Assembly: GCF_900104355.1 (NCBI RefSeq)
Contig: NZ_FNIY01000002.1
Location: 124,001 to 188,000 of the forward strand
Reading direction: 5' to 3'
Length of the DNA: 64,000 nucleotides
Origin: Phyllobacterium sp. OV277
Lineage (GTDB): Bacteria; Pseudomonadota; Alphaproteobacteria; Rhizobiales; Rhizobiaceae
This document shows positions 42,551 through 51,620 of the stretch, piece by piece. Both the position numbers and the translations under genes were made by a program. How positions within the stretch are numbered: the first letter of the stretch is position 1; the number at the start of each line of letters is the position of its first letter. A model generated the notes under the pieces. That model was not told the DNA's origin. It searched no databases and saw only the letters and a list, made by a program, of their open reading frames with translations.

Positions 42551-43852
42551 ATGCTGGCCGAAGCGGTATTGCCTATCAAGCTGACATTCCGGCTGTGGTG
42601 GAGATTCTGGCCGCAACTGTTTGCCGTGGTTCTGCTTGGCGTCATTGCCTCCAACATACTCATGCAATTGGCAGTCGATGCCGCCTTCGCCAATCACTAT
42701 GCGGGACTGGCGGTGCTGACATTGGTTGCACTGGCACAGCTGGTGACGACCGTTTGCATGATCCAGATTATCAGGCCCGGCCTTCCGGCACTCAATGCGG
42801 CTCAAGAAAAGAGACAGCCTGATAGCGGGGAAGACACCGCACGCAAGAGTCTTTCAAGACTGGCTACCATGGTCTCCGTCGCGCTCATTCCCTTCTTTGC
42901 CTATTACGCCGCATGGGGATTTCTTGCCAATACCGTGCGGCAATATTCGCGTGCGGCGCTTGAGCAGATGCCCTTCGGCGAAAGCGGCGGCAATGTCCTC
43001 GACGTACTGGATTCCAGATGGATACTCTTGTCCGTAGCCGTCTCATGGGCGGTGCGCCAGCTAGCAAAGATCATGAAGGAAAAGACCGGTCAGTCTGTCT
43101 GGCAGATCATTATGGTCGTGTGTGAGACAAACTGGGTTTTTATCGGTCTCTATATTGTCAGCCGCTGGAAAGACAGCTGGATGAAGGCACTGAGCGAAGG
43201 CAATCTGTGGGGCTATTTCAAGTCACTGATTGCAAGCCTCTCCGAGCCGGTTTCGTCTGCCTATGCTGCGGTGGGTTTCATACCGGTCGAACAGACCCCG
43301 CAAGCCTTCAGCACTGTTGCGGTGAGCCTGTTTTTCCATGCGCTCATACCTGTCATTTGGCTCGTCATGGTGGCGCTGGTCTATGGTTACGACGTGCGCG
43401 ACGAAAAGGAACTTCTGCGCATCCATCACCGTGTCGAACGGTTCGGCGAGCGTTATAAAACCATCCCGAAATTCCTGCGTGATTTCATTGAACATTTCAT
43501 TGGCGGCTATCGCTCGCGCTACCTGCCCATCGCCAACAGCGTCAAGCTGACCCTCAATTCCGGACTGCTTCTGATCCTGACATTGATCCTCGGTTATCGT
43601 TTTATCGAATGGGCTGGGGCATGGTTATGGCTGGGCACCGCCCGGTTGATTGGTCCGCATTCGCTTGATATTTGGCAGGTTCTTTCCAATGGCGTAGCGT
43701 TTCTGTTTGGCAGCTCCCTACAGGACTCCTCCACCGGTATTCTGATTGAACCGTTGCGCATCTGCTTTCTAGCCGCTGTTTTGGAAACTGCATTCTCCAT
43801 GACCCGCAAACCCAAGGAGGTGGTGGCCGAGCCTATAAAAGCTGCAAGCTAA
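42551..43852 (+). CDS. Large membrane protein, unknown
   Basis: 433 residues, start fixed by GGAGGGACCTGTC. About eight hydrophobic segments, with a hydrophilic central part (DVRDEKELLRIHHRVERFGERYKTIPKFLRDFIEHFIGGYRSRYLP, residues 283-327) probably cytoplasmic. I recognise no family. It faces three minus-strand genes for membrane-anchored proteins that end 3 bp away; whether they form a functional unit is unknown, but the tail-to-tail packing of four unassigned envelope genes is suggestive. Confidence 0.75.
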   Translation: MLAEAVLPIKLTFRLWWRFWPQLFAVVLLGVIASNILMQLAVDAAFANHYAGLAVLTLVALAQLVTTVCMIQIIRPGLPALNAAQEKRQPDSGEDTARKSLSRLATMVSVALIPFFAYYAAWGFLANTVRQYSRAALEQMPFGESGGNVLDVLDSRWILLSVAVSWAVRQLAKIMKEKTGQSVWQIIMVVCETNWVFIGLYIVSRWKDSWMKALSEGNLWGYFKSLIASLSEPVSSAYAAVGFIPVEQTPQAFSTVAVSLFFHALIPVIWLVMVALVYGYDVRDEKELLRIHHRVERFGERYKTIPKFLRDFIEHFIGGYRSRYLPIANSVKLTLNSGLLLILTLILGYRFIEWAGAWLWLGTARLIGPHSLDIWQVLSNGVAFLFGSSLQDSSTGILIEPLRICFLAAVLETAFSMTRKPKEVVAEPIKAAS

Positions 43853-43855
43853 GCT

Positions 43856-44431
43856 CTATTGCGGGCGGGCAAAGCGCAGATAATAGGGACGCTCGGTGCG
43901 CATACCGAGCGTTGGCCGCAATTCACCAACCACATTGGCAGGAACAAGATAGGTTTCCTCCACCACCCGCCGGTTTCCCTTGCTGACACCGGCAAAGATA
44001 GTGGTAACACAGGTCTCTATACCCTCGGACTGAGGTGGCAGACCCGGAACTGACGTTGGCGACCACGACCGCCCTGACGCATCGACAAGCTGGATGGAGC
44101 ACATCACCCAAAGGTTTCTCAGATCGGGATCACCAATCTCGACAATGAAGCGCGCGATAACAGGTACTGAATTTTCCGGAAGTGACTTGGAATTTTTGCC
44201 ATCAGTGACCGTGCGGAATTCGACAAACTGCCAGTCGCTGCCACCATAGCGTGCGCTTTGACCCGAGGCGACGTCAACAGGCAGAAAGTCGTTACTTTTT
44301 CCCATTTCCTTGAGATCATCATAGGACGTAACAAGCAAAGTCAGGGGAACGAGCAGGATCAGCGCCCAAAGGCTGCGCCGTCGCCAACAGCGTTCGGAAA
44401 GGTCAGGTGTTTCCTCGTATAGAGCGCTCAT
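43856..44431 (-). CDS. Membrane-anchored beta-domain protein, third of a triplet
   Basis: 191 residues from ATG 44431 (4 bp after the upstream stop). One membrane segment (about residues 20-38: SLWALILLVPLTLLVTSY) precedes a roughly 150-residue extracytoplasmic beta domain with VIARFIVEIGDPDLRNLWVMCSIQLVDASGRSW and a PGLPPQ loop. Layout resembles DUF4352-type immunoglobulin-like domains (sheet, W-rich strand, D-x-x-G-R-x-W). The longer frame to 44473 would overlap the upstream gene and has no ribosome binding site. Function unknown. Confidence 0.75.
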   Translation of the reverse strand: MSALYEETPDLSERCWRRRSLWALILLVPLTLLVTSYDDLKEMGKSNDFLPVDVASGQSARYGGSDWQFVEFRTVTDGKNSKSLPENSVPVIARFIVEIGDPDLRNLWVMCSIQLVDASGRSWSPTSVPGLPPQSEGIETCVTTIFAGVSKGNRRVVEETYLVPANVVGELRPTLGMRTERPYYLRFARPQ

Positions 44432-44435
44432 CTTG

Positions 44436-45023
44436 TCAGTTCCCTGAAACAAGCATGGGTTTTGAAAGATCATAGGTGTCGGCTATGAGCGGCTGGCCAT
44501 CATTGAATTTTCTGAAATCATTGATGGCAATACGCGCCTCTGAATCAAGCCTTGGTTCGATCTGGTTGGCGAGCACAAATGTGGCGCCATTGACCTGATC
44601 GGGAATGATCTCGAAAACAATACGGAGCTTTTTGGGCATGCCTGGCTCAAGCATCGGAGGCATCATGCTCGCCAACGTCCCGAGACGATCAGACCTCTGG
44701 TAACGCAGGCCAGTCGGTCCCTGCCATGTCGCGGCAATCACTGTTGTCGAAGCGTCTGTTGCCGCCAAATCTACCGTTGCGATAGCCCACAGACCTGAAG
44801 TGGTCAGGGTCTTGCTCTGCCCATACTGGGTGAATGTAAGCACGCGGGCAAACTCCACCTGATCCAATGTTACATCAAAGCGGCGGGTAAGCACCTTGTC
44901 ATGCATCTTGCCATAGACGGGAATGGGGCCGGTTAAATCCATATAGTGTGGCTTCGTCTGTTGCATGCCATAGAGCAAAGCGACAGCAAGGCAGACCGCC
45001 AGAATGTTGGCGACAAGGCGCAT
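44436..45023 (-). CDS. Membrane-anchored beta-domain protein, second of a triplet
   Basis: 195 residues. Short N-terminal anchor (RLVANILAVCLAVALLYGM) and a beta domain with LWAIATVDLAATDASTTVIAATWQGPTGLRYQRSDRL and PPMLEPGMPKKLRIVFEIIPDQV. The L-x-P-G-x-P-x-K-L element is shared with the next gene upstream (SLQPGLPEKLVYVWLIPATAV), showing common ancestry. Start and upstream stop overlap by one base (TGATG) with GGAGGGCAGGG before the start. Function unknown. Confidence 0.78.
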   Translation of the reverse strand: MRLVANILAVCLAVALLYGMQQTKPHYMDLTGPIPVYGKMHDKVLTRRFDVTLDQVEFARVLTFTQYGQSKTLTTSGLWAIATVDLAATDASTTVIAATWQGPTGLRYQRSDRLGTLASMMPPMLEPGMPKKLRIVFEIIPDQVNGATFVLANQIEPRLDSEARIAINDFRKFNDGQPLIADTYDLSKPMLVSGN

Positions 45024-45607
45024 CAGCCCTGCCCTCCGGCGAGCGGCAAACTGACCGTCGCCGCGGTATATTTGTTGTACCAGCCGGGCATACCGTACAG
45101 ATTATCCTGTGGTTTGAATTTCTCGGCCTCGATACTCAGAGATATAGCGTCTTTTCGCACTGCGGTGGCTGGTATGAGCCAGACATAGACAAGTTTTTCC
45201 GGCAGCCCCGGCTGCAGAGACGGCATCAAGGCCTGATCGCGCGCAAGATAGACCATCGGCTTTTCCGCCTTCGTTTCAATCTCCGAGGGCAAATGGAACG
45301 CGCTGTAATAGCTTCTGTCGGACTGGGCCGTCCGGTTCATCAACTCAACTTCAAGTACCAGTGCTTTCTGATCGGGCTTTGGCGTCAGACCATAAATTTT
45401 CTGATCGGTCGCCCAGACTTTCAGTGGTTTGATCTGCCACCTGCCCGCATCGAGCGATTGCCCTGGCGATAGTTTGGGAATTTCATTTGGCGACCGGGCT
45501 TCGGAAACCCCCAACGCTACGGCAACGGCGATTGCCGCGAAACCACCAATACCAGCTGTTATCCAGGCAAGCGCCTTGCTGCTGAGATTGCGCATGTAGG
45601 ACCACAT
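45023..45607 (-). CDS. Membrane-anchored beta-domain protein, first of a triplet
   Basis: 194 residues from ATG 45607, with GGGAGGATG upstream (an ATG four codons later is possible). Anchor at about residues 12-33, then a domain with LDAGRWQIKPLKVW, KALVLEVELMNRTAQSDRSYY and the PSLQPGLPEKLVYVWLIPATAV element. The pattern of a G-x-W strand followed by a long beta strand ending V-E-L-x-N-R-T is typical of DUF4352-like domains. First gene of a tightly packed three-gene unit (overlap 1 bp, then gap 4 bp). Confidence 0.78.
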   Translation of the reverse strand: MWSYMRNLSSKALAWITAGIGGFAAIAVAVALGVSEARSPNEIPKLSPGQSLDAGRWQIKPLKVWATDQKIYGLTPKPDQKALVLEVELMNRTAQSDRSYYSAFHLPSEIETKAEKPMVYLARDQALMPSLQPGLPEKLVYVWLIPATAVRKDAISLSIEAEKFKPQDNLYGMPGWYNKYTAATVSLPLAGGQG

Positions 45608-45724
45608 CGGGCGATCATCCTCCCATCAGCGCGATACAATCGCGCTAAACTCTGAGTCGCTTTCTGCGGAACATGCAACGTAAGCGCGTTGCATGGCAAG
45701 TCCTTGGGTAGAGATCGAAGGTGC

Positions 45725-46603
45725 TTAGCGCGAGGCCGCCATGGGCAGATAACTATGGACCAGATCGACGACCTGTTGATCGCGCGCTCTTGCCGTATCA
45801 CCGCCCATCACCACAGCGACGAGCTGGCGGCCATTGTCATAGACGGAGGTGACAATGTTGAAACCGGAGGCGCGGACATAGCCTGTCTTGATACCGTCAG
45901 CGCCATTGAGCTTTGCCAATACACGGTTGTGGCCTTCCACAAGCTTCCCGTTGAACGTGAATTCATGCAGGGCAAAATAGTAATATTGGTTGGGAAAATG
46001 CTTGCGCAGTGCCATGCCAAGAAGGGCCATATCCCGGGCCGTGGTGATCTGTGCGGGATCGGGCAGGCCCGATGCGTTGTTGAAGGTGGTTCCCTTCATG
46101 CCGAGTTGGCGGGCCTTGGCTGTCATCAACGCAGCAAATTGCGGTTCGGAACCACCGAGCGCTTCGGCAAGAGCGACGGCAACGTCATTAGCAGACTTGA
46201 TTACGATGGCCTTGATCGCCGTATCTACATCGATCGACTGGCCCGGCTTGAAACCAAGCTTGCTTGGCGCCTGAGACGCGGCATGGGCCGAAACCGGAAG
46301 CATTGTATTCTTGGTGAGGCGGCCGGATTCCAGCGCCTCGAAGGTCAGATACAACGTCATCATCTTGGTGAGGGATGCCGGAATGCGGGGCAGATCGGCA
46401 CTCGCCTGATAGAGCACCGCACCGGTGCTGCTATCCACGACGATCGAAGCGGATTTCTCCGTCATTACGGTTGGGGTCGTCGTCGCTACGGGCTGCAGTG
46501 CCGAAGTGGTTGTGCAACCGCTCGCCACACCAACGACCAGAACAAACAATGCCAGGCATTTCGACATCAGTGACAGGGGGTAAAAAACTCGCGGCACGTT
46601 CAT
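45725..46603 (-). CDS. D-alanyl-D-alanine carboxypeptidase, probable lipoprotein
   Basis: 292 residues from ATG 46603. The class A low-molecular-weight penicillin-binding motifs are complete: SLTK (catalytic Ser), SAN and KTG. The N-terminus MSKCLALFVLVVGVASGC resembles a lipoprotein signal with Cys at the end, though position -3 is Ala. It trims the terminal D-Ala of peptidoglycan pentapeptides or acts as an endopeptidase. No C-terminal amphipathic anchor like that of PBP5 is present, which fits a lipid anchor instead. Stands alone. Confidence 0.88.
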   Translation of the reverse strand: MNVPRVFYPLSLMSKCLALFVLVVGVASGCTTTSALQPVATTTPTVMTEKSASIVVDSSTGAVLYQASADLPRIPASLTKMMTLYLTFEALESGRLTKNTMLPVSAHAASQAPSKLGFKPGQSIDVDTAIKAIVIKSANDVAVALAEALGGSEPQFAALMTAKARQLGMKGTTFNNASGLPDPAQITTARDMALLGMALRKHFPNQYYYFALHEFTFNGKLVEGHNRVLAKLNGADGIKTGYVRASGFNIVTSVYDNGRQLVAVVMGGDTARARDQQVVDLVHSYLPMAASR

Positions 46604-46743
46604 TTTCCGGTGTCTGATTTCCAAGAGTGCAAACAGGCAGTTTCTAGCGCAGTATCGTTAATAATACGCTGCACCGCCATCCTGTTAGCTGATTTCTTGA
46701 TCAAGACCAAGCGGTGTTCCCATCACTAAATTGTCGCTGGGCT

Positions 46744-47784
46744 TCAAGCGGTCAGCACAACCTTGACGCTACGGGACCGGTCCAGAGCCTCAGCGAATGC
46801 CGCCGGAGCCTCGCTGAGCGGAAATTCACCCGTCACAAGCCGCAATACATCAATTTCGCCCGAGACAATCAACTCAACCGCTTCATAGAATTCTTCGCCG
46901 AAACGGAATGTGCCTTTCAGGTCGATCTCCCTTGCCATAACAGCATTGGCTGGCACGGGAATAGACCCGCCGGGAAGATTGCCGACCTGCACGACCGTAC
47001 CGCCACGCCGTACGGTGCGTATGGCCGAGGCAAGACCAGCGGCGGTGCCCGAAATTTCAAAGCCAATATCGAAAGGCGTTGCCACAGCCAGTTTGGCAAG
47101 CTTCTCCTCGCCTTCTGACAGGTCGAATATCTTGTTAGCGCCGAGTTCAAGCGCGAATTTGAGGGGTGCTGCCGCCAGATCAACCATCGCCACCGATTCA
47201 GCTCCCGCATGTTTCAGCGCGAGCAAGGTCAGAAGGCCGATAGGTCCGGCGCCGAAAATAATGGCTGAGTGGCCTTTGACATGCCCGACACGCCGCACCG
47301 CGTGAAGACAGACGGCAAGAGGTTCGGCCAGCGCCGCTGCCTGAAACGGAAAATCTTTCGGCACCTTCACGCATTGCGCCGGTGTTGCATCAAAATAACT
47401 GGCGAACCCCCCCTGCATATGCGGGGTCTTTGAGGCGGAACCCATGAAGTAGATATTCTCGCACAGATTGGCGCGGCCCTCGTGACAATAGACACAGGTG
47501 CCGCACCAGCGCGACGGGTTGACCGCGACGCGGTCGCCAACAGCAAGCCCCGCAACGTCAGACCCGATTTGCGCCACTTCCCCGGCCACCTCATGGCCGA
47601 GGATGAGCGGCGATGTCACCACGAAATCGCCGGTTCGTGCGTGGCGGAAATAATGCATATCAGAGCCACAGATGCCACCCGCCCCGAATTTGATGCGCAC
47701 CATATTGGGCTTCAGTGTCGAGAGCGAACCTTCGACAACACGCAGATCCTCGGGGCCAAAAAGGGTAGCAGCTATGGTATTCAT
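46744..47784 (-). CDS. Zn-dependent alcohol dehydrogenase, L-idonate 5-dehydrogenase-like
   Basis: 346 residues. Catalytic Zn ligands Cys in GGICGSDMHYF and His in GHEVAGEV; structural Zn loop CGTCVYCHEGRANLC with four cysteines; Rossmann motif GAGPIG. The phrase GSDMHYFRHARTGDF is typical of IdnD-type polyol/aldonate dehydrogenases, which oxidise L-idonate at C5 with NAD(P). ATG 47784 overlaps the TRAP large-permease stop by ATGA, so the enzyme acts on what the transporter imports. The precise sugar acid is uncertain. Confidence 0.85.
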   Translation of the reverse strand: MNTIAATLFGPEDLRVVEGSLSTLKPNMVRIKFGAGGICGSDMHYFRHARTGDFVVTSPLILGHEVAGEVAQIGSDVAGLAVGDRVAVNPSRWCGTCVYCHEGRANLCENIYFMGSASKTPHMQGGFASYFDATPAQCVKVPKDFPFQAAALAEPLAVCLHAVRRVGHVKGHSAIIFGAGPIGLLTLLALKHAGAESVAMVDLAAAPLKFALELGANKIFDLSEGEEKLAKLAVATPFDIGFEISGTAAGLASAIRTVRRGGTVVQVGNLPGGSIPVPANAVMAREIDLKGTFRFGEEFYEAVELIVSGEIDVLRLVTGEFPLSEAPAAFAEALDRSRSVKVVLTA

Positions 47785-49187
47785 TTGATTAGTCCCAGTT
47801 GTGTCGGCAGCCACAGGGTGATCGCCGGTATGAAGGTAATGGCAATAAGGGCGATGAAGAGCGGAACCAGCCAGGGCAGGATTGCCATGGTGGTACGCTC
47901 AACCGAAAGCTTGGCAACACGCGACAGCACGAACAACACCATACCGAGCGGCGGATGCAGCAGACCGATCATCAGGTTCAACGTCATGATCAACCCGAAA
48001 TGCACCGGGTCAATGTCGAATTTGAGGACAAGCGGTAGCAGGATCGGCACCAGAATGGTGATGGCGGCAATTGTATCGAGGAAACAGCCGACAAACAGCA
48101 TCAGCAGATTGACGAGGATGAGGAACACCCATTTGTTATCGGTGATCGACAGGATTGTCGCTGACAGCAATTGTGCGGCCTGACTGACCGTGAGCAGCCA
48201 TGCAAATACCGATGCCGCCGTTACGATGAACAGCACCGAAGCCGTTGTTTCAATGGTATCAAAACTCGCCTTGGCAAGGCTTGCCAAAGTCATGGTGCGA
48301 TAGCGCACAAGGCCAAGAAACAATGACCAGAGCACAGCTGCTACAGCGGCTTCAGTGGGCGTGAACCAGCCCATGGTCATACCGCCGATGAGAATAACCG
48401 GGGTCATCAGGGCCATCACGGCGGAGAAGTCAAAATACCAGTCCACCGCCAGCAGAATAAGAAGGGCAATACCAACCGAGGCATTAACGGAAAAGCCCAG
48501 AAGCGTCGCGATGTAGATGATAACGGGAATGGAAAAGACGACGAGGATTTCGAGCCCTGCCTCAAGCAGTTGCTTCATCTCGAAGGGCGCGTCCGAACCC
48601 CATTTGTAAACATAGGCAAAGACGGCAACCGTCAGCATCATCAACACGGTCATGACAACACCGGGCATGATACCGGCCATGAACAATGCACCAATGGAGA
48701 CATTGGCCATCATGCCGTAAATCACGAAAGGCAGGGATGGCGGGAAGATTGGCCCGAGCGTTGCCGACGCGGCGGTCACGCCAACGGCTGCCTCGATGGG
48801 ATAGCCATGGTCTTTCATCGCCTTGATTTCGATGGTGCCGATACCGGCCGCATCGGCAAGCGCCGTACCAGACATGCCGGAGAATACCACGGAACCGATG
48901 ATATTGACCTGCGCGAGGCCACCCTTCATCCACCCGACAAGCGCGACAGCAAAGGCATAGATGCGGCCTGTGACACCGGCGGAGTTCATCAAATTGCCAG
49001 CGAGAATGAAGAAGGGCACGGCGAGCAGCGGAAAACTTTCAACACCGGCAATCATGCGCTGTGCGACGATAATGTCAGGGGCGACGCCGTAGAGAACGAG
49101 ATAGAGCACCGAGGCCACGGCCATGGAAATGGCAACCGGCACGCCGATAATCATGAGAACAAGAAACGATCCAACAAGAAGCAGCAT
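47781..49187 (-). CDS. TRAP transporter large permease (DctM/SiaM family)
   Basis: 468 residues with about 12-13 membrane segments. Contains the hallmark loop SGTALADAAGIGTIEIKAM near residue 96 and a second related helix-break region, which bind Na+ in TRAP transporters. Couples Na+ import to uptake of the ligand delivered by the DctP protein. Longer than the 425-residue type because of an insertion around residues 215-260 that includes an extra hydrophobic hairpin. Stop of DctQ is 3 bp upstream; its end overlaps the dehydrogenase by ATGA. Confidence 0.93.
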   Translation of the reverse strand: MLLLVGSFLVLMIIGVPVAISMAVASVLYLVLYGVAPDIIVAQRMIAGVESFPLLAVPFFILAGNLMNSAGVTGRIYAFAVALVGWMKGGLAQVNIIGSVVFSGMSGTALADAAGIGTIEIKAMKDHGYPIEAAVGVTAASATLGPIFPPSLPFVIYGMMANVSIGALFMAGIMPGVVMTVLMMLTVAVFAYVYKWGSDAPFEMKQLLEAGLEILVVFSIPVIIYIATLLGFSVNASVGIALLILLAVDWYFDFSAVMALMTPVILIGGMTMGWFTPTEAAVAAVLWSLFLGLVRYRTMTLASLAKASFDTIETTASVLFIVTAASVFAWLLTVSQAAQLLSATILSITDNKWVFLILVNLLMLFVGCFLDTIAAITILVPILLPLVLKFDIDPVHFGLIMTLNLMIGLLHPPLGMVLFVLSRVAKLSVERTTMAILPWLVPLFIALIAITFIPAITLWLPTQLGLIK

Positions 49188-49190
49188 GGA

Positions 49191-49763
49191 TTAATCCTCT
49201 ACCTTCTGAAATTCCTCCGGCCGTTCCAGAACGGAATAGCCACGGCGCAAATTGCTGATGAAAACCTGAATGGATCGAAACAGCATCAGGACGAATGCCA
49301 GCAGGACGGAATAGAAAACGATATTGCGCGGCAGATCGACAGTGACCATCTGCTCGTCGGCAACAATGTCGACATAGCGCCACATCAACCAGCAGGCATA
49401 GACAAAGAAGCCCATGCGCACGAGGTCAACGAAAATGGCGAGTACGCGCGCAAGAGGTGCCGGAATGTAGTGATAGAGCACGTCGACCTGAATATGCCGG
49501 GAGACCCGCACGCACATGACGGAACCAAGGAACACGACACCGATCAGGCAGTTGATCGCGATTTCCTCTGTCCAGGCATAACTGTTGTTGAGGACATAAC
49601 GCGTGAAGAATTGCAGGAAAACGCAGCCGGTCATCAGCCAGAAGATGATCAGCGTCAGCCAATCCTCGATGGCATAATCGGATAAATTGGCGGCCGGTGC
49701 CGCATCTTCAAATGAATGCGCCAGTTCCTCGGCGGTCGTCTGGGTATGAACTTCCTTTGTCAT
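49191..49763 (-). CDS. TRAP transporter small permease (DctQ family)
   Basis: 190 residues from ATG 49763, with GGAGAGATTGC upstream; the longer frame from 49820 runs into the intercistronic hairpin and is rejected. Four membrane helices with the DctQ motifs NNSYAWTEEIAINCLIGVVFLGS and VRVSRHIQVD. It stabilises DctM in the membrane. A GC-rich hairpin separates it from the DctP gene. Confidence 0.9.
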   Translation of the reverse strand: MTKEVHTQTTAEELAHSFEDAAPAANLSDYAIEDWLTLIIFWLMTGCVFLQFFTRYVLNNSYAWTEEIAINCLIGVVFLGSVMCVRVSRHIQVDVLYHYIPAPLARVLAIFVDLVRMGFFVYACWLMWRYVDIVADEQMVTVDLPRNIVFYSVLLAFVLMLFRSIQVFISNLRRGYSVLERPEEFQKVED

Positions 49764-49794
49764 GCAATCTCTCCGTTCAAAAACCATGGGGAGA

Positions 49795-49821
49795 GATGAC
49801 CGGAGAATTTCCCCGGTCATC
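49795..49821 (-). promoter_or_regulatory. Intercistronic hairpin between the TRAP DctP and DctQ genes
   Basis: GATGACCGG / CCGGTCATC with a nine-base loop, 9 bp after the DctP stop. No T-run follows. Such hairpins after binding-protein genes usually protect the upstream mRNA so more binding protein than permease is made. Confidence 0.65.
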
Positions 49822-49829
49822 GCCAGAAA

Positions 49830-50804
49830 TTATTTGATGGCGCGAATGGCTTCCCAATCGGACTTTTCGTAACCGAAGTCTTCGAACTTCACCTTTTCCA
49901 TGACATTCTTCTCGAAGTCAGCCTTGTCGACTTCAGTAACGTTCAGACCGCGTTCCTTGAAGCTGGTGACGAGTTGGTTTTCCTTGTCCTCGATGATCTT
50001 CGTCGTCTTCTCCGCCGCCTCCTGCATCACATCGCCGAAGATTTTCTTGTCTTCATCCGAAAGGCTGGCCCAACGGGTCTTGGAGATCACCGTGTTGAGG
50101 TGATCAACAATGTGGCCGGTCAGAACAATGTTCTTCTGCACCTCGAAAAACTTTTTCGCTTCAATCGTGGTCAGCGGATTTTCCTGCGCTTCAACAGTGC
50201 CATTCTGCAAGGCGAGATAGACCTCGGCAAAGGCAATCGGTGTGGTGTTGGCACCGCAGGCGCGCGGCATGGCAAGATAGGCAGGCACATCAGGCACACG
50301 GATTTTCAGACCCTGCATATCAGAGCATTTTGCAATCGGCTTGTTCGATGTGGTGTGACGCGTGCCGTAATAGCTGACAGCGGCAATGTGGTTGCCCGTC
50401 TTGTCCTCGTAGCCCTTGGCCAGACGCTTGAATATATCACTCTTCGTATAGGCGATCAGATGCTCAGGATTGCGGAAAATATAGGGGAAATAAGTAACGC
50501 CAATCGGCTTGAAGTCACGGGCGGCAAAGCTGGAACCGGAAATGATGATATCAACGGTACCGAGCTTCAGGCCCTGATTGATGTCGGCTTCCTTGCCGAG
50601 CTGCGAAGCCGGGAAAACGTCGATCTTGTAGCGACCATTGGTGCGCTTGTTGATTTCTTCGGCGGCCCAGACCGATTGCGTGTGGAACGGTTCGGATGTT
50701 TCGTAAACATGGGCCCATTTGAGCACCGTTTGCGCCTGTGCCGCTACGGCGGACAAGGCAAGCGCTGCCACAGCGCCCAGAATGGCTGTCAGTTTGATCT
50801 TCAT
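49830..50804 (-). CDS. TRAP transporter periplasmic binding protein (DctP family)
   Basis: 324 residues. Signal peptide MKIKLTAILGAVAALALSAVAAQA, then the DctP fold; GLKIRVPDVPAYLAMPRACGANTTPIAFAEVYLALQNGTVEAQENP is the conserved core holding the Arg that pairs with the ligand carboxylate. The cognate enzyme downstream argues for a sugar acid such as idonate, gluconate or a uronate. GGAGGAGAAAGAC precedes the ATG. First structural gene of the operon, 23 bp after the GntR gene. Confidence 0.92.
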   Translation of the reverse strand: MKIKLTAILGAVAALALSAVAAQAQTVLKWAHVYETSEPFHTQSVWAAEEINKRTNGRYKIDVFPASQLGKEADINQGLKLGTVDIIISGSSFAARDFKPIGVTYFPYIFRNPEHLIAYTKSDIFKRLAKGYEDKTGNHIAAVSYYGTRHTTSNKPIAKCSDMQGLKIRVPDVPAYLAMPRACGANTTPIAFAEVYLALQNGTVEAQENPLTTIEAKKFFEVQKNIVLTGHIVDHLNTVISKTRWASLSDEDKKIFGDVMQEAAEKTTKIIEDKENQLVTSFKERGLNVTEVDKADFEKNVMEKVKFEDFGYEKSDWEAIRAIK

Positions 50805-50827
50805 GTCTTTCTCCTCCCAGATTGAAA

Positions 50828-51577
50828 TCAGATCGTGTTGCTTCTCTTGGCGCGCCCCTCAGGTTGCCCCCTCTCCGTGTCCGGCTCCTCACCGAAACTT
50901 TCGGAAAATCTTGCCTGCGATTGCAGAAGATGAAATTGCATGGCCGCTTTGGCCGCCACAGGATTACCCGCCGCGATGGCATCACGAATGGCGCGGTGTT
51001 CGGCGAACGCCTGCTGCCACGACGCCGGACCTTCAAAATAACTGGCGAGCTTTTCGAAATAGGGCGTCATGCGCTGGTCAAACAACTCGCCGACAAAACG
51101 GTTCAACGCGGAATTTTCGATGATACCGGCGATTGTCGTGTGAAAATCCCGATCATAACCAATGGATATTTGCGGGCTATGGAAATTACCCGCCATGCGG
51201 GTCAGCACCTCATCCAGCGCCGCCACATGGGCTGGTGTAACCATCCGCGCCGCTTCTTCGGCAATGGCGCATTCAATCAATGAGCGGGCGCGCAGAAGTT
51301 CGAATGGGCCCTCCAGATCTTCCGGATGAAAGGCACTCCGTCGTGGTCTTTGCTGGATGACATAGATGCCTGAACCCATGCGGATGTGGACAAAACCTTC
51401 CACTTCGAGGGCGATCAGGGCTTCACGTATGGTTGGGCGGGAGACCGCAAGCTGTTCAGCCAGTTCGCGCTCGCCGGGCAAGCGTTCGCCAACCGCAAAC
51501 TCACCCTTTTCGATGAGCGCGCGTATCTGGTCGGCGACCTGCCGGTAGAGCCGGCGTGGCTGGATGGCTGCAAACAT
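50828..51577 (-). CDS. GntR-family (FadR/FCD) regulator of the TRAP operon
   Basis: 249 residues. Winged helix RQVADQIRALIEKGEFAVGERLPGERELAEQLAVSRPTIREALIALEVEG at about 10-60; FCD effector domain from about 90, with the metal-binding Asp/His pattern (DRDFHTTI, AEHRAIRDAI). Same strand and start of the transporter operon, so it is co-transcribed with the genes it controls. A TGGTAA-N7-TTACCA site 44-62 bases upstream of its ATG is a likely operator. Ligand probably a sugar acid, as for UxuR or ExuR relatives. Confidence 0.9.
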   Translation of the reverse strand: MFAAIQPRRLYRQVADQIRALIEKGEFAVGERLPGERELAEQLAVSRPTIREALIALEVEGFVHIRMGSGIYVIQQRPRRSAFHPEDLEGPFELLRARSLIECAIAEEAARMVTPAHVAALDEVLTRMAGNFHSPQISIGYDRDFHTTIAGIIENSALNRFVGELFDQRMTPYFEKLASYFEGPASWQQAFAEHRAIRDAIAAGNPVAAKAAMQFHLLQSQARFSESFGEEPDTERGQPEGRAKRSNTI

Positions 51578-51620
51578 GGACCCTCCCCTGTGCGCGCATC
51601 CTCCCGATCACACGCACCAC

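Noticed and set aside
48570-49685. 371-codon open frame opposite the TRAP genes
   Set aside because: It overlaps two confident permease genes on the other strand and has no recognisable domain.
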